From NCBI GenBank assembly GCA_949752735.1, contig OX457038.1, positions 18,954,581 through 19,018,580 on the forward strand: a stretch of 64,000 nucleotides of DNA. Direction: 5' to 3'. Shown here piece by piece: positions 14,166-26,669 of this stretch. Every line of letters begins with the position of its first letter. The stretch's first letter is position 1. The notes beneath the pieces were generated by a model. That model saw only the letters and a program-made list of their open reading frames with translations. It had not been told where the DNA came from and ran no database searches. A program made the translations under genes and the position numbers. The DNA comes from Lumbricus terrestris (Eukaryota > Annelida > Clitellata > Crassiclitellata > Lumbricidae).

Positions 14166-14300
14166 GGCACGGCGACCGATTGATTTGAGCGGTAGGCCTG
14201 TAACGCGGAGAGTACGGGTTCGATTCCCGTCCGAGGCGGTCACTTGAGCAAGTTCTTTCACTCATAATAATTGTTCTGCAGTACAATTGCAGTCGCGCCG
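14166..14300 (+). mobile_element. tRNA-derived SINE head (type 1)
   Basis: The Pol III B box GGTTCGATTCC is at 14217-14227 and an A-box-like TTTGAGCGGTAGG about 30 bp upstream. GACCGATT at the 5' side and GGCGGTC at the 3' side can pair partly like an acceptor stem. The sequence continues past the tRNA-like part, and the stem is imperfect, so it is a SINE rather than a tRNA gene. Confidence 0.65.
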
Positions 14301-14755
14301 TTGACACGAAACGAAGTATCCCCTGAAAGCTATCCGGGGCGATGAATTAATCTATCCCCACGGATAGAATTAACCGGTCTATACTATCCGCGGGAGATAA
14401 ACCATGCATTCTATCCCCTTTTTTGAAAAATACGAATAGTAAAAACAATTGTGCTGAATTCAAAATTTAAAGTGACTCTAATTGTTTTAAGTGTCCTAAG
14501 CAATGCTCAGATAAAGGCAACTCGAATTTATTTAGTGACTCTGAGTGTTCTTAAGTGTTTTAAATGTTTTAAGTGCTCTAAAACAGGGCAAAACAAATTA
14601 TCTAGTAGGAATAAACATACCTGTTTGTGTCATTGTTCAAAAAAAGCAGATGAAAATTAATTTGCAAAAAAAATACACGCAGAAGCGGTTTTTTAAACTT
14701 TTTTTAATTTGGGGGATACAATTAATACGGGGGATACTCTATTTCGTGACACCGT
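14301..14755. mobile_element. TIR element with GTGTCACGAAAT ends, about 455 bp
   Basis: The left end TTGACACGAAACGAAGTATC is matched at the right by the reverse complement of GATACTCTATTTCGTGACACC. The family is shared with the element at 39552-39928, whose ends read GGTGTCACGAAATAAAGTCT. Internal GGGGATA and TATCCCC motifs recur. No coding capacity is seen. The target duplication of this copy is unclear. Confidence 0.6.
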
Positions 14756-15078
14756 CAAGGCGTGTGTGCACTTCTAAGTTCTGTAAGGAGGGCGATATCA
14801 AATTTCAGTTGCATTGTATAGTATAGTATGACTGGCAGAAGGTCGCTTCCGTGACAGATGAATTATCCCTGCCAAAGAAATGCATTATCTACACTTTGAG
14901 CCTTCCATGATCAAAACCCATCGCCCTATATACATATACTTTCAAAAAGAGAGAGACTGCTCTGTTCACGGTGTTATCCCGTCACGCAACCCTCTACACA
15001 AGATGTTCACCCATGGCCATAATTATATATATATATAATTATATATATTGTATATATATAGTATATTTATATAATATA

Positions 15079-16116
15079 CAGGGTGGCTCAATAAAAAGTG
15101 TCCCACCAGCAAAAATTCAATTTCTCCGCAACCAATCGAGATTGTTCAATGAAAATAACAGGATTTATAGAGGAAAGATCTTGCAATAATTCCTGAAAAT
15201 CTCAATAATGAATTTGCACCAATTCAGAAGTTACAGCTGTTTAAAAATATTTTTCCATGTTTTCAAATTTCCGCCGAATCACGTTCCAATACATATGATT
15301 TCTTTACGATTTTTTGCAAATTACAACACACAATGATAATGATGTCATACGACCTCACTAAGAGCCGTAAAGAAGCTGTTTATGAAGCAAGCTGTTAGCA
15401 TTTTGTGATATTTTATATATTATTTAAGGTCTCAATTTGTGAATCCGTTACTGAACGTCATGAGCAGATGAATTATCCCTGCTTAAAAGTTTCTGCGAAT
15501 GGTAAAATGGAACTCGGACGTCGCGTGAACAGAGACTGCAGGGATGATGACCCTACCTTATTGCCATCTCTGCAGTAAATTCACTGGCAAAGATGAATAA
15601 CCAACAGTCTCGCCAGACCTTAAACCTTTTGAATATCACGTCTGGGGAGCTATGCTGGAACGCTACAAGACATTTAATCCCAAGTTGGAGAACATTGGCT
15701 ATAGCTGAAGGAAGTCTTGCTGCTAAAATGGGATCAGTTGCCGCAGGACTCGATCAACAAGGCCATACTGAGCTTCACAACAAGAATTCGAGCCCTTGTT
15801 AAAGCAGGGAGTGGACACTCCCATCATACTTTATAGGATAAACTGTGAAACGGAATTCTGAGGTCGTAGTGAAAGTGGTACTATTTGACATGGAAATCTA
15901 CAAGTGACGTTCATTTTTTCGCGGAAATTTGGAAAAACGGAATTGAAAGTTTAAACAGCTGTAATTTTTGCAAACATGAAAAGTTTTAAGTGAAACCTTC
16001 AGGGATTGTTGGAAATTCATTCCCCTGCAAATTGGAAAATGTTTGCAGAAACATTTCAATCGGTTGCGAAGATATCGCATTTTATCGGGTGGGACATTTT
16101 TTATTGAGCAACCCTG
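15079..16116. mobile_element. Mariner/Tc1-like transposon relic, 1.04 kb
   Basis: The ends are CAGGGTGGCTCAATAAAAAG and its reverse-complement partner ...TTTTTTATTGAGCAACCCTG, with TA on both sides (15077-15078 and 16117-16118), the mariner/Tc1 target site. Inside, at 15616-15670, a broken frame reads PDLKPFEYHVWGAMLERYK, matching the region of the last catalytic Asp of these DDE/D transposases (PDLxPxDYxxW). The rest of the transposase is full of stops and frameshifts, so the copy is dead. Confidence 0.82.
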
Positions 16117-17023
16117 TATATATACAACTCACAGCTCCCTCTCTTTATCGCCTTCTCTCTTGCTCTCTGTATTAGATCTATTCTGTTTCCGTTTCTCTTG
16201 CTGACTGTCTCGTTTGGCTTAATTTAATTTCCATCAATTTCGTCTAATATCAGGAGATCTCGTTCTATCCAATTACTTCGGTGGAAAAACAAGACAAGGG
16301 ATATAGGCCTAGGCATGCGCTTATAGTCTAAGTATATTCTAATGAGGGTTTTATTTTACAATTAGTAGTATCATAAATTATGTGTTACTTGTCCACGTGA
16401 TCCTGGTATACCATTGAGTCTGTGGAAAACATAGATGAGTGATTTCATTGTTTTCATGCAGTGCTAATTCGTGTCCGATAAATTTCTCAAGTCCAAATTG
16501 AATCGTAGGCTACGTACAAGAACATTCTATAAGCTTTAGTCTGCTAACGATTTTGCAAATACCACTGTAGCGCTGTGATAATAAACACATAATCTACAGC
16601 AAAGAGATATCAGTAGTGTACTCAATATAAAAACAGAATTGTATTGGATCTATAGCACCAAATATACAATGCAATCATCGTAAAATACAAGGAGCATTTG
16701 CATTAGAATGCCATCCTCTCTGTCACAGTGACCGACCTATTTTTTAAACAACATATTAAAGGAGGTTGCATGGTAGGAGAGGGACAAGGCAAAGTCTTGC
16801 GGGACTCGGTTGCCATAGCAACCAATTGAAACATGGCCGACTAAATAATTGGCTGAAGAAGCCAATGGCTGGGAAAGGAAGAGGCGCTTTTGCTATTCCT
16901 ATCAGAGAAAAATGCTAAAACTTGCCGACCATTCGTCGTGCCTGCATACATCTGCATACATACATACAAATGTATACGTATACATACATCTGCATGCATA
17001 TACATATACATAGGTAGCCCACG

Positions 17024-17334
17024 CATGGGCGGAGACCTAGGGGGGGCGGTCGCCCCCAATAAAAGTGTTGGGGGGGACGGCCCATGCATTTGTCCCCCCC
17101 CCAATGTTTGAGCGTCAAGACTTTTTTGGCGGCGAAAATAGAAATATTTCGTCGAGATTTGGCCCGGATGACTAAAAAAAAAAAAAAAAAAAGGTCATCA
17201 ACTTTTTTGGCGGCGAAAATAGAATTCGAGATTTCACCGGTCGTCAGAAACTTTTGCCGGTCGTCAGAAATTTTTCGCCAAATCTCGCGTCTTTCCGTCC
17301 CCCCCCCAATTCTCGGCCCAGGTCTCCGCCTATG
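17024..17334. mobile_element. hAT-type MITE, copy 1 (CATGGGCGGAGACCT ends)
   Basis: It begins CATGGGCGGAGACCTAGG and ends CCCAGGTCTCCGCCTATG, giving 18-bp inverted ends with two mismatches. An exact 8-bp duplication AGCCCACG flanks it (17016-17023 and 17335-17342), the signature of hAT elements. The interior has two subrepeats of TTTTTTGGCGGCGAAAATAG. It inserted just at the 5' end of the SINE that follows. Confidence 0.88.
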
Positions 17335-17560
17335 AGCCCACGTTAGCTACATCGGTAAGAGAGCTGGCGGCCGCGCGTCTGTGGAAGAGAGCGTGAGGGT
17401 CGCGGTTCGATTCCCGAAGGTGGCTATTTCAGAGATTCAAAATCTCGGGCTAGCACAGTCCGTCCACGGGGACCTAAATGGCGTGGCGTCCATTCATCCT
17501 CAGGGTCGAGGCCATAAGACAGCCGCAATATAAAAATCCGATTACATTTGCATTTACATA
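17335..17560 (+). mobile_element. tRNA-derived SINE (type 2)
   Basis: An A-box TAGCTACATCGG is at 17344-17355 and a B-box GGTTCGATTCC at 17404-17414. The 5' AGCCCACG and 3' AGGTGGCT can form a partial acceptor stem. A non-tRNA body follows. It is a SINE rather than a functional tRNA because spacing and stem pairing are poor. Confidence 0.68.
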
Positions 17561-17689
17561 CAAATGTATACACACGTACAATACGCATCTGTTCTATTAT
17601 ACATGTATATACAGTTATACACACGTAAACACAGATTAGCCTAGCGTTCGTGTGCACTGTGAATCGCATGCTGCATGCAGCACATGTAG

Positions 17690-17902
17690 TGGATTTCAGT
17701 TTTCAGGGGTTGAATCCTCGCGGGTGAAATAATTAAATTTTCCATTTTTCAGCAGCCAAAATTTCTGACGACCTTTTTTTAGTCATTCGGTAGAAACCTC
17801 GGGGAAAATTTTCAATTTTCATCCGCCAAAAATTTGACGACATTTTTTAGCAATTTGGTCGCGAAACCTCATGGATGCATATCATTTTGGTGCCGCCACT
17901 GC
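17690..17902. mobile_element. Probable hAT-derived element related to the 34716-37100 family
   Basis: The left part GTGGATTTCAG resembles GGCGCCAGGATTTCAG of the 34716 element; the right end GGTGCCGCCACTG is the same type as GGCGCCGCCACTG. CATGCAGC occurs on both sides. The left terminus is degraded. Confidence 0.45.
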
Positions 17903-19149
17903 ATGCAGCATTAGACTATATATTTGTTTATATCATGCGTCGTCAAAGTCGAGTTCCAACAAATGCAAAGCGTTCGGGTCCTATAGTATATATATAATAT
18001 ACATATATATATAACTACTACAGTATAAATTAGAAGAATTCTGTGCATGGGAGGGCTGTCATGCAGCATTATATAGTCTACTTGATTATCCGCCGTGTAT
18101 CTATAGGCAACGAGTGCACAGCTATATATAATTTATTTCGATGTACACAGGTATATCTATAGGCCAACACTGTAAAAAAAGAAGTGTTAAACTTAAGCTT
18201 ATAGTTCAACGTTATAGGTCAACTTACATGATCTGCGCTGTAAATTTATGGACAGAATGAATGCGTCCGACTGCAGCTTGCTTTCCGGAATTATTTCGGA
18301 TTGATTCATTTTCATTCATGTATTAATAGATAGAGACAGAGACAGAGACAAATAAGCGCATAGACAATGACACAGAGACAGATGAATGAAGCAGAAAAGA
18401 GGACTGCGTGGATCCTGCAGGAGGAAGCGCTACGTTGTTTATCCAGCACAGATCGCTGCTCTTAAACTCGTAATTAATCTTATAAATATAGAAATCGAGA
18501 AGAGGAGTCACAGATACTTAGACGCAAAGACAAGCAACCAGCAGCTCATCAGACAAATAAGTAAAAACACAGGACTATTCTGGGCACCGTTGTCACTGTA
18601 CATTGCTCTAAAAATAAATGTGGCTACTTGGACACGGCGCTAAAGAAACGTGACGGCTCGCGTGGAGATTTTGTGCACAGACAGAAATGAGCCAGTACTT
18701 CATAAATGTTGCTATTTATAGTCGGACCTCTAGTGAGATAAATGGTCGATTAATTTAGTCTGGAAACGGCGTTTCCGGGCGGCCCCGGAAGTTGACGAGG
18801 ATTGGTCAGTGCAGGAGCCATTAAGCTGCAGCGGTGGCGCCACATCACTGGCTTCAACACACGAGGAGTCGACTCTTGCAATCGATGAACCTTTTATAGT
18901 GTTTATCTATTAGGCCCTCTCGCGGATGGCATGAAGTAACGATGCCATCATTCTATACTGTAACCCACAACTTACGCTGAACTTAATGAATAATTTTACT
19001 TATTTCATGTAAATTTGTTTATTTTTATGAGCTTGATCAAATTGCATGTCAACTTTCAAATTTCACATTTCTAATTTTATTTCTTATTTAGTAATTGATT
19101 AACTAAATCTTGCTCGTAATTCCAAGAGTCACCTTCTAATAATCTAATT

Positions 19150-20050
19150 CGAAGATGTGAGATGTTTTAATGGTTTGGCTATAAACCCAGACAAGTCTGA
19201 GGCAATTTTGTTCGGGTCACGCCAACGCCTGCGTTCTTTTCCTTCACTTTCCAGCATCAACCTCGCAGGCTCTGCGGTACCAATATCAGGTTCTGCCAAA
19301 ACAATTGGGGTCTCACCCTGGACAGTATGCTTACTTTTCGGATGCATGTAACTAACCTTTGTAGATCTTGCTTTTATCACATCGCAATACGCCACATTAG
19401 GTCGGCTCTGACTAAGGATGTGTCGAAGACTTTAGCCTGTTCCCTTGTCTCCTCTCGCCTTGATTATGCTAATACGATTTTTTTGGCATTTCAGACTATG
19501 AGTTACATAGGCTGAAACGCATCCAAAATTCCTTAGCTCGGGTTGTGCTGCGCGTCCCACTACGATCAAGTTCTTCAGTTTTACTTCAACAGCTGTATTG
19601 GCTTCCTGTCGAGTTCAGGATAAAATTTAAATTGGCCTGTTTAACCTACAAATCCCTCTCCACCGGAACACCTCCCGACCTTCAGTCACCGCTTACTCCT
19701 TACAGTCCTTCTCGTTGCCTGCGATCATCAAGCATAGATCTTTTAGCTGAGTTTCGATGCAGAACTGTTATGGGCTCGCGTGTATTCCATGCCTCTGCTC
19801 ACAAGGAATGGAATCTACTTCCACTCTCTCTTCGTTGCCCATATTCACTCCCTACCTTCAAAAACGGCTCAAAACTCGCTATTTCTCATTGGCTTTTAAG
19901 CACTTGTCTATCTAACTGCATTTTCCTGTGGTGGGTGACTATCCGCGCCTTAGATTCACATTTCGGTGTGACCTTGCGCGCGTAAGAAATTTATGTAATA
20001 ATAATAATAATAATAATTTTTAAAAAATAATTTAAAAAATAATAATAATA
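19150..20050 (+). mobile_element. L2-type retrotransposon, 5'-truncated second copy
   Basis: Starts abruptly at the segment FNGLAINPDKSEAILFGSRQ and follows the element at 11370-12232 to the same 3' end, finishing TTTCGGTGTGACCTTGCGCG and an ATA-type tail. At least two frameshifts break the frame. It is a dead copy. Confidence 0.9.
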
Positions 20051-20159
20051 TTGTGAGCTCGCAGTAGACCTACAGCCTATAGCCAGTGTTTGCTGATTAC
20101 TGCACAGAGTGATATATATGGCGACATCGTTTTTAACTCGAAGTCACAGCTCTTTCATT

Positions 20160-20676
20160 CGCCACTTCCGGTCAGAAGTGGTCACGTGATGTCCTAACAT
20201 GACTTTGAACAATCTTGGCTCTCAAATGACGCTCCCTTCGAAGTTTTGAGCATGCTATTTTCGGCATTGATCCCACTGCTCGATGTGACAGCGGATCTTA
20301 TTTTCTCTGCATGACGGCGCTTACGTCATGAGGAAGCTATTATCTTGCGTGGGATGCGTCGTCGACATGATGCAATGAAAGCGGAAGCGGAAGGGTCTTT
20401 GCCGAAGGGCATTGTGGTTAATCTCGGCCGTCGTTGACTTGTCGACTTGTTTTTGGTGAAACTACTGGGTTGTTGGAGCACATGTGATGGGGGGGATGGC
20501 ATTCGCAAGTAGGTCGGCACTCAAGGAAAATGTCAAAATCATTGCAAGTCGCTCGAGGATATTGGCATATCAAGCATTACTCATCAGGGAAATATCGCCA
20601 GCAGCAGCATCAGCAGCAGCAGCAGCACACCACCCCATCTCCCTCTCCAATCCGGAAGAAACTATGAACGATGGAG
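20160..20676 (+). promoter_or_regulatory. Candidate promoter and first exon of an unknown nested gene
   Basis: ETS-like ACTTCCGGT and an E-box CACGTG lie at 20164-20190 in DNA less AT-rich than its surroundings. Downstream an open frame from ATG 20487 runs about 63 codons with an Ala/Ser-rich stretch to a consensus donor GGAG/GTGAGT at about 20675. No family was recognised and no second exon was found, so this may be chance. Confidence 0.25.
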
Positions 20677-21164
20677 GTGAGTACTGTGTCCAGCATCATC
20701 AACAAAGACCAGATGATGAGAAACGACGCAGGAAAAGAAGATTGAAATTTATACATCAAACGACGGAAATGATGATAGGTCTACTCGCGATGATTACATT
20801 TTATACGTCTATCATCGACGGTTTTTTAATTTTTTTTGAAGATGCTTTCTGAACAGCTGTGCGAATAGTGTTCTGTTAGTAGTTAAGACTGTTAAGACGA
20901 ATGTCTTCTGTGATTTGTGTTCTTGCGATTTCTTTCATTGGCAATATAGGCTACTGTAACCGGTTGCGGTCTGTCTATATATATGTTTACCGGATTGTTC
21001 AATACAAGGAATAATTATTAGGCCTATTATTATAACATTCATTTGTAATGAAAATGTAGAATTGGAAGCACTGATGATGAAAATCAACGGACCGATATGC
21101 CAAGCAGAAGAGTCCACATCAGTAGACTCTACTTGTCGGTTATCGTGTTAAAGCTTTGAATTAT

Positions 21165-21345
21165 TCAATTCTTTCTGTTCTCTGCCTGTCTGCATGCCTG
21201 TCTGTCTGTCTGCCTGCCTGTCTGTCTCTTCTGTCTATCTCAGTCTTTCTCTCCGTCTCTCTGTGTCTCTCTGTCTCGCTGTCACTCTCTGTCCCTCTGT
21301 TTATATCTCTTTTCTCTTTCCCTCTCTGTCTCACTGTCTCTCTCG
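21165..21345. repeat. CTGT/CTCT pyrimidine-rich low-complexity run
   Basis: CTGTCTGT and CTCTCTGT units without stable period; the Cys-Leu-Ser frames are artefacts. Confidence 0.85.
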
Positions 21346-21574
21346 TGCCCCACTCTATGGCACTCTAACTGCTGCGTGGGCACTAGGCAATGTAGGCTAC
21401 CATGTGAAACTAATAGGTCTAAATATATGAAATTCCTACGTGAAACGGACGCGGGCAGTATGGAAAGTATTTTCTATAAAGAAATCTCGGTCGAAATTGG
21501 ATTTTTGTGGCCGAAGGCCGCGACAGCTTTATCATTCGGTCGTCGATGTAGAGTAAATAATCTCGTCGTCTGCT

Positions 21575-21665
21575 CTCACACGCATGCGCTGTGACCGACT
21601 CTCTCACATGCATGCGCTGTGACCGACTCTCTCACACGCATGCGCTGTGACCGACTCTCTCGACT
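21575..21665. repeat. 30-bp tandem repeat, three copies
   Basis: Units containing ACGCATGCGCTGTGACCGAC recur three times with one substitution. Confidence 0.85.
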
Positions 21666-21954
21666 CAGGCGTTGAGCGGATGATCGCGATTTTCACTCAA
21701 GCGGCCGCAAGGTCAGAGATAATGTAGCGCTATATATAACGTACTGTTGACTGAAGTGACCGAGGCGCACAGACGATAGTGTACGGTATGACAAGTGTGT
21801 CCTAAACCTAGAAGTAAAACGATATATTACGGTACACTTGCCGCCATTTGATGGGCAATAAGTTGGTCTATTATATCACACCATTTAAAGAAGATTATAC
21901 TCAGAGGCGCTTCCCATTACAGAACGGCCAAGAAGATCAGTTTGAGGTTATAAT

Positions 21955-21979
21955 GTTAGTAGTAGTAGTAGCAATAATA

Positions 21980-22066
<87 letters not shown>
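21955..22066. repeat. (CTA)n microsatellite, left part
   Basis: About 30 CTA repeats, interrupted at 22067 by an inserted element and resuming at 22245. Confidence 0.95.
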
Positions 22067-22244
22067 CAGTGCCAAAAGTGTGGAAAAATAAGTGCCTGGA
22101 CGCCCATTAACTCTCCAAAAGAAGTGCCTGGACGCCCCTTACCTTTCTAGTCTGTGCTCGCCAATAAGTGGCTGGACGGCGTTCAGATTTTAAAACAAGT
22201 GCATGGACGCCGTCCATGACCGTCCAGGCACACTTTAAGCCCTG
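22067..22244. mobile_element. 178-bp MITE inserted in the CTA microsatellite
   Basis: The ends CAGTGCCAAAAGTGTG and CACACTTTAAGCCCTG are inverted repeats with a few mismatches. ACTACTAC lies on both sides, consistent with an 8-bp hAT-type duplication, though the repetitive target makes this weaker. Internal GTGCCTGGACG subrepeats recur. Confidence 0.65.
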
Positions 22245-22615
<371 letters not shown>

Positions 22616-23283
22616 TGTTTCTGTAAGACTTCAAGCAAGCAGGCATATGACATAACCGGGAACCCGTTGAATACCTCACTGAAAAGTTCGGTTCTGCTTA
22701 GTTGCAGTTCCAAAAAATTGAAGTAGACTAGTGAACAAAAGCATGCATGTGTAGGCTAAGTGTAGGCTATGCATGCATTTATCATGTGCACATATCTGCA
22801 TAAATATTCTAATGTTACCATGGCTTCGTAATGCTTTCCGTTACCAAGTGCGAAATCGCAAAATCGATAAATCGACTTATGGTTTCAACGATTCCGCAAT
22901 TTATCTGCATTTGTCTCTTGTAAGCTTAATATCATTGATTGCAGAGACATGAAATTATTCATTCAAGCCAAAGAGATTTATTATGCTTCAGAATTCGTTA
23001 TTCGCGTCACTTCTCTTCTCACGTCTTCTGCGGAACAACATTTATTCATACTTATGAACAATTGAACATTGTAAAAACAATCGCAGCTCTATTAATGAAC
23101 TACAAATTTGTCATTTTAAGGAGCTTATGTAGTTTTAATGAAGATTATGATCAGCTTTCATTTTCTTTAAGTGATTATATTCCTGCTGATTCTGAATGCC
23201 ACGTGCATTTGATTAGATAAGGAGGTAAGCAGCATGGAAACTTGCAACTGCTCAGGTGCTAATACAATGTACGTGTCATAGTT

Positions 23284-23355
23284 ATTATTATTATTACATA
23301 AATTTATTACGCGCGCAAGGTCACACCTAAGTGTGAATCTGAGGCGCGGTTGTCT
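23284..23355 (-). mobile_element. L2-type 3' end fragment, reverse orientation
   Basis: The reverse complement reads CGCGCCTCAGATTCACACTT, then GTGACCTTGCGCGCGTAATA and an ATA tail: the same 3' end as the copies at 12232 and 20000. Only about 70 bp remain. Confidence 0.8.
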
Positions 23356-24266
23356 AGTTCTATATTCCGTTAATTAATTGTGCGGGTCCATCTGCGTGTT
23401 CTGCACTTATTTCATAGTCTGCTCTTTGTCATAATCAAGCATAACTAGCCTACATTGTATGTGGAGCATCAATTAATCATCCGTTAGATATGTACCATTA
23501 TTTAGTTAGATCGGCGTCTCAGCTAGTTAGTTCGAAATGTTCTTTGCGTCACGATTCAGTTACAAGTTTTCTTAAACTGTTCGTTCATCATGACGCATTT
23601 TTTTTTATCTGCCATGAGTAGCTCCATTAAGCACGTGTTTTGTAGGGTCTCTGTTCCTATACTGGTATGACTTCTGTAACACTATTTTGTGTATTGTTTC
23701 TACGATGTCATTGTCATTATATCGGGTTGAATTACTTTGAAAGTGAATTGATGAACGTAAATATTATGTGGGCTCAATGTTTCAATGAATGCGTGTAGAC
23801 GGTACATATAATAGTTATTGTAATTTGCATAATAAATGTATGCCCGTGTAAGCATTTGCTTCTGGATCACATTGACCAGATTACGGGTTGGTTTTCGTGC
23901 ATCATTCGTCGACGCCATGTGCATAAGAAACCGGCGCATTAGGAGTAATAAAAAAACCTGTTAGATGTACAAAATAGATGTACAAAAGTAGTGCGATAAA
24001 CGTTGATTCGTTAGTCTTTATATATTTATATAGCTTGTTTTATATGGTTTCTTTTCTTTTCGTTGGAATCTTCTCAAGGACAACAGCTTCCTGGAGACGG
24101 AAATAAAGTGCGGACTTCTGGGAGTAAGTATTACTAATGGAGATACATTGCTGTGTACGTCACCTTATTTTACAGCAGCAGCCACGATGTAATTTTTTGA
24201 TGCAATCGAGACACCTGGGCAAGAGAAATACTAAATCTGGAAATAATACGTTCCAGGGCAATAGCA

Positions 24267-24478
24267 TAGGCGTACGGGAGATTTCAGCAGTGGGGGGGCA
24301 AAGGTTTAACTTCTGCCCGAAAAATAAATCCCTGAAATCTCGTTGTTGAAAATACAGCTTTTTCCAGAAAAAGTTGATGACTTTTTTAGTCATTTCCCGG
24401 TCTGCTTGCCCGAAGAACAGTTTGCCAGAAATTTGGGGGCGTTTGCCCCCTCTGGACCCCCGCCTCGTACGCCTATGG
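24267..24478. mobile_element. hAT-type MITE, related family (CATAGGCGTACG ends)
   Basis: Ends CATAGGCGTACGGGAG and CGCCTCGTACGCCTATG are inverted repeats. GGCAAT flanks both sides, a slightly decayed target duplication. The interior AAGTTGATGACTTTTTTAGT is the reverse complement of part of the 17024 MITE, so the two families are related. Confidence 0.65.
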
Positions 24479-26271
24479 GCAATGATCTGGGTAAGTAAGG
24501 AGATGTTGACATCACAAATCACCTTCTAATTTACTACTACAGTGTATAATAGGCATAAAACGAGGCATAAAACGCGATACAAAGCTTTTGGTGGAATTTA
24601 CGCAAACTAGAGTCTATATTAAATATAAAATTTTACAGTTACTAGTCTTACGATTGCGTAGAGTAGGTTATCACAGTTCGATAGTTTATATTGAATGTGT
24701 CATTATGTCAAGCTCCTAGTTAACCATGCCTTGCCTTTGCTGACGCCACATTTTCTGGTCGTTTCCGGTTGCAGTGTCTTTCGCCTTCGACCTTATTATT
24801 GCTTTTTATGTAGAGCAAACATCAGTGTCTATAGGATATGACCTTTGCAACGTTAGCCCAATAGACTTTCTCTTCTTCTTTGACAGTCATCTTTTGACTT
24901 CATGACTACAACCTTTCTGAACTCAATCTTTATTCGTCATTTAACTGAAGACGATTTGACGAAAAAGTATCTATTATATGTCGTCAAAATCACCATCTTC
25001 GTCATCATGGAACGAAATAAAATCTGTGCTCCGTGGTCTATCATTATTCAACCTGTAATTCACTCTCATCCGGTCAGAACCGTGCGCCATCGTCAACCAT
25101 TAATCACAGCCAGCGACGCCGGAACATCCGACGTCATCGATCGCTATTTATAGCCTCATATGAAATTGCCGACATTAAAAGAAGGACAATTTTGCTGAGC
25201 GAGCGGACGACGAACTCGCCGACCGGGAAATGGAAGTTAAAGCTGTGGACGACATTTTGATGCGAATCTCCTCCACCTCCTGCTCTTTGATGTTGAACTG
25301 AGATTTACATAGACCTATTGTTGGAGAAAATGATTGGCCCATTTTAAAGCACCTAAATTGGAACCCCTGTGAAGATAGGTTCACGCGTGTTCATAAGACT
25401 AAGTATAGAAGACGAAGGAATATAGACGCTTTGAAGTTTCTGTAAGACTTGCAAATCGTTTTCACTTAGAGACCCATTATAAATAATAAATCATTCCACC
25501 AAGATGTGCAACATTAATAAGCAGTGATATATGTTTCGGTCGATATTAAATAAGCATCAAATAATGAATGATCATTGCTTAGAGCGTCAGTTATGTGGCT
25601 AACTGACGCTCATCTTGTTATAGACATGAATAGCAGGCCTATCTGCTTTTCGACAACTTCCGAAATAAATTTCTTTGAATGTTGATGTTGCGTTCTTTCG
25701 CAGTAATTATCGTCTGCTTCCAGATCATTGACGCTCGTCTGCTGTGTTTGGCGCCTTTTGACTTTTTATACTTGTGTTCTTTGACGTTAATCTGATGTTC
25801 TTTGACGTTCTATTGATGTTCTTAGATGCTCTTGATGTTCTGATGTACGTGCTTATTGCAATTCTCAGAGCTTCCCATCGAACGCGTTCATTAGTCGTTC
25901 GCCTGTAATAGCCCAAGGCGTCACACCAAAGCCGGCTGTCGCTTGAAGTGCTAGACTCCAAGACGAACCTTAAGCCAGACCATTATTTTAATAATACTTA
26001 CTTCACATTACCTTGATTTACTCACTTGCAGCAATGGTGAATACATGTAATTTGACCAGGTAGCAAGTTAAGCTACTACTACTACTATGGTTATCATGAG
26101 GGACGGATAACGAACGGGTCTGATAGATTAATCATTAGTTATATATATGCAGCAATATGAAAATGAAAAAAAACGCTGTGCACAAATGCTCCCGAGGTCC
26201 TCTCGACCCGGTGCGATGAATTTTCAAACCCTCTACTATTTTCAAATTGGAAGCTCTACTAATTTTGGTGT
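24479..26271. other. Intron 2, distal part, no gene recognised
   Basis: A short exon for the alpha-D/alpha-E segment (about 14-16 codons ending in something like KYGLLQ) is expected between 13834 and 26669 but was not identified. At 25780-25850 there are degenerate TGTTCTTTGACGTT repeats. Confidence 0.4.
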
Positions 26272-26535
26272 TCTTTAAAGTTCAGCTGGTGTTTTTAAAG
26301 TTCAGCTGGTGTTCTTTAAAGTTCAGCTGGTGTTCTTTAAAGTTCAGCTGGTGTTCTTTAAAGTTCAGCTGGTGTTCTTTAAAGTTCAGCTGGTGTTCTT
26401 TAAAGTTCAGCTGGTGTTCTTTAAAGTTCAGCTGGTGTTCTTTAAGGTTCAGCTGGTGTTCTTTAAAGTTCAGCTGGTGTTCTTTAAAGTTCAGCTGGCG
26501 TTTTTAAAGTTCAGCTGGTGTTCTTTAAAGTTCAC
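26272..26535. repeat. 21-bp minisatellite, about twelve copies
   Basis: The unit TTCTTTAAAGTTCAGCTGGT plus G recurs about twelve times, with two shortened copies. Each unit has a pyrimidine stretch and TTCAG, resembling a 3' splice site. It ends 135 bp before exon 3. Confidence 0.93.
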
Positions 26536-26669
26536 CTAGTGTTCCTAACGTTCTACTGATGTCCATTGACTTTCTCTTGGTTTCTTTAGACGCTTCACTT
26601 GTGCTGTCTAATGTTCTGTTGACATCGTCTCTGATGTTCTGCATTTTGTGTTATGTTCTCTTAACGAAG

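Noticed and set aside
14166..14245. tRNA gene
   Set aside because: A and B boxes exist but the acceptor stem pairs imperfectly and a SINE-like body follows; the same applies to 17335-17425.
21440..21520. Frame with YKEISVEIGFLW as the missing SCYL2 exon
   Set aside because: Slight resemblance to the expected segment but no usable donor and two residues short.
24902..25153. Frame with LTEDDLTKKYLLY as the missing SCYL2 exon
   Set aside because: Resemblance limited to a few residues, with poor splice borders.
25179..25298. Frame reading DNFAERADDELADREMEVK as the missing SCYL2 exon
   Set aside because: It has the right charge but is too long, lacks the KYGLLQ-type end, and no donor follows it.
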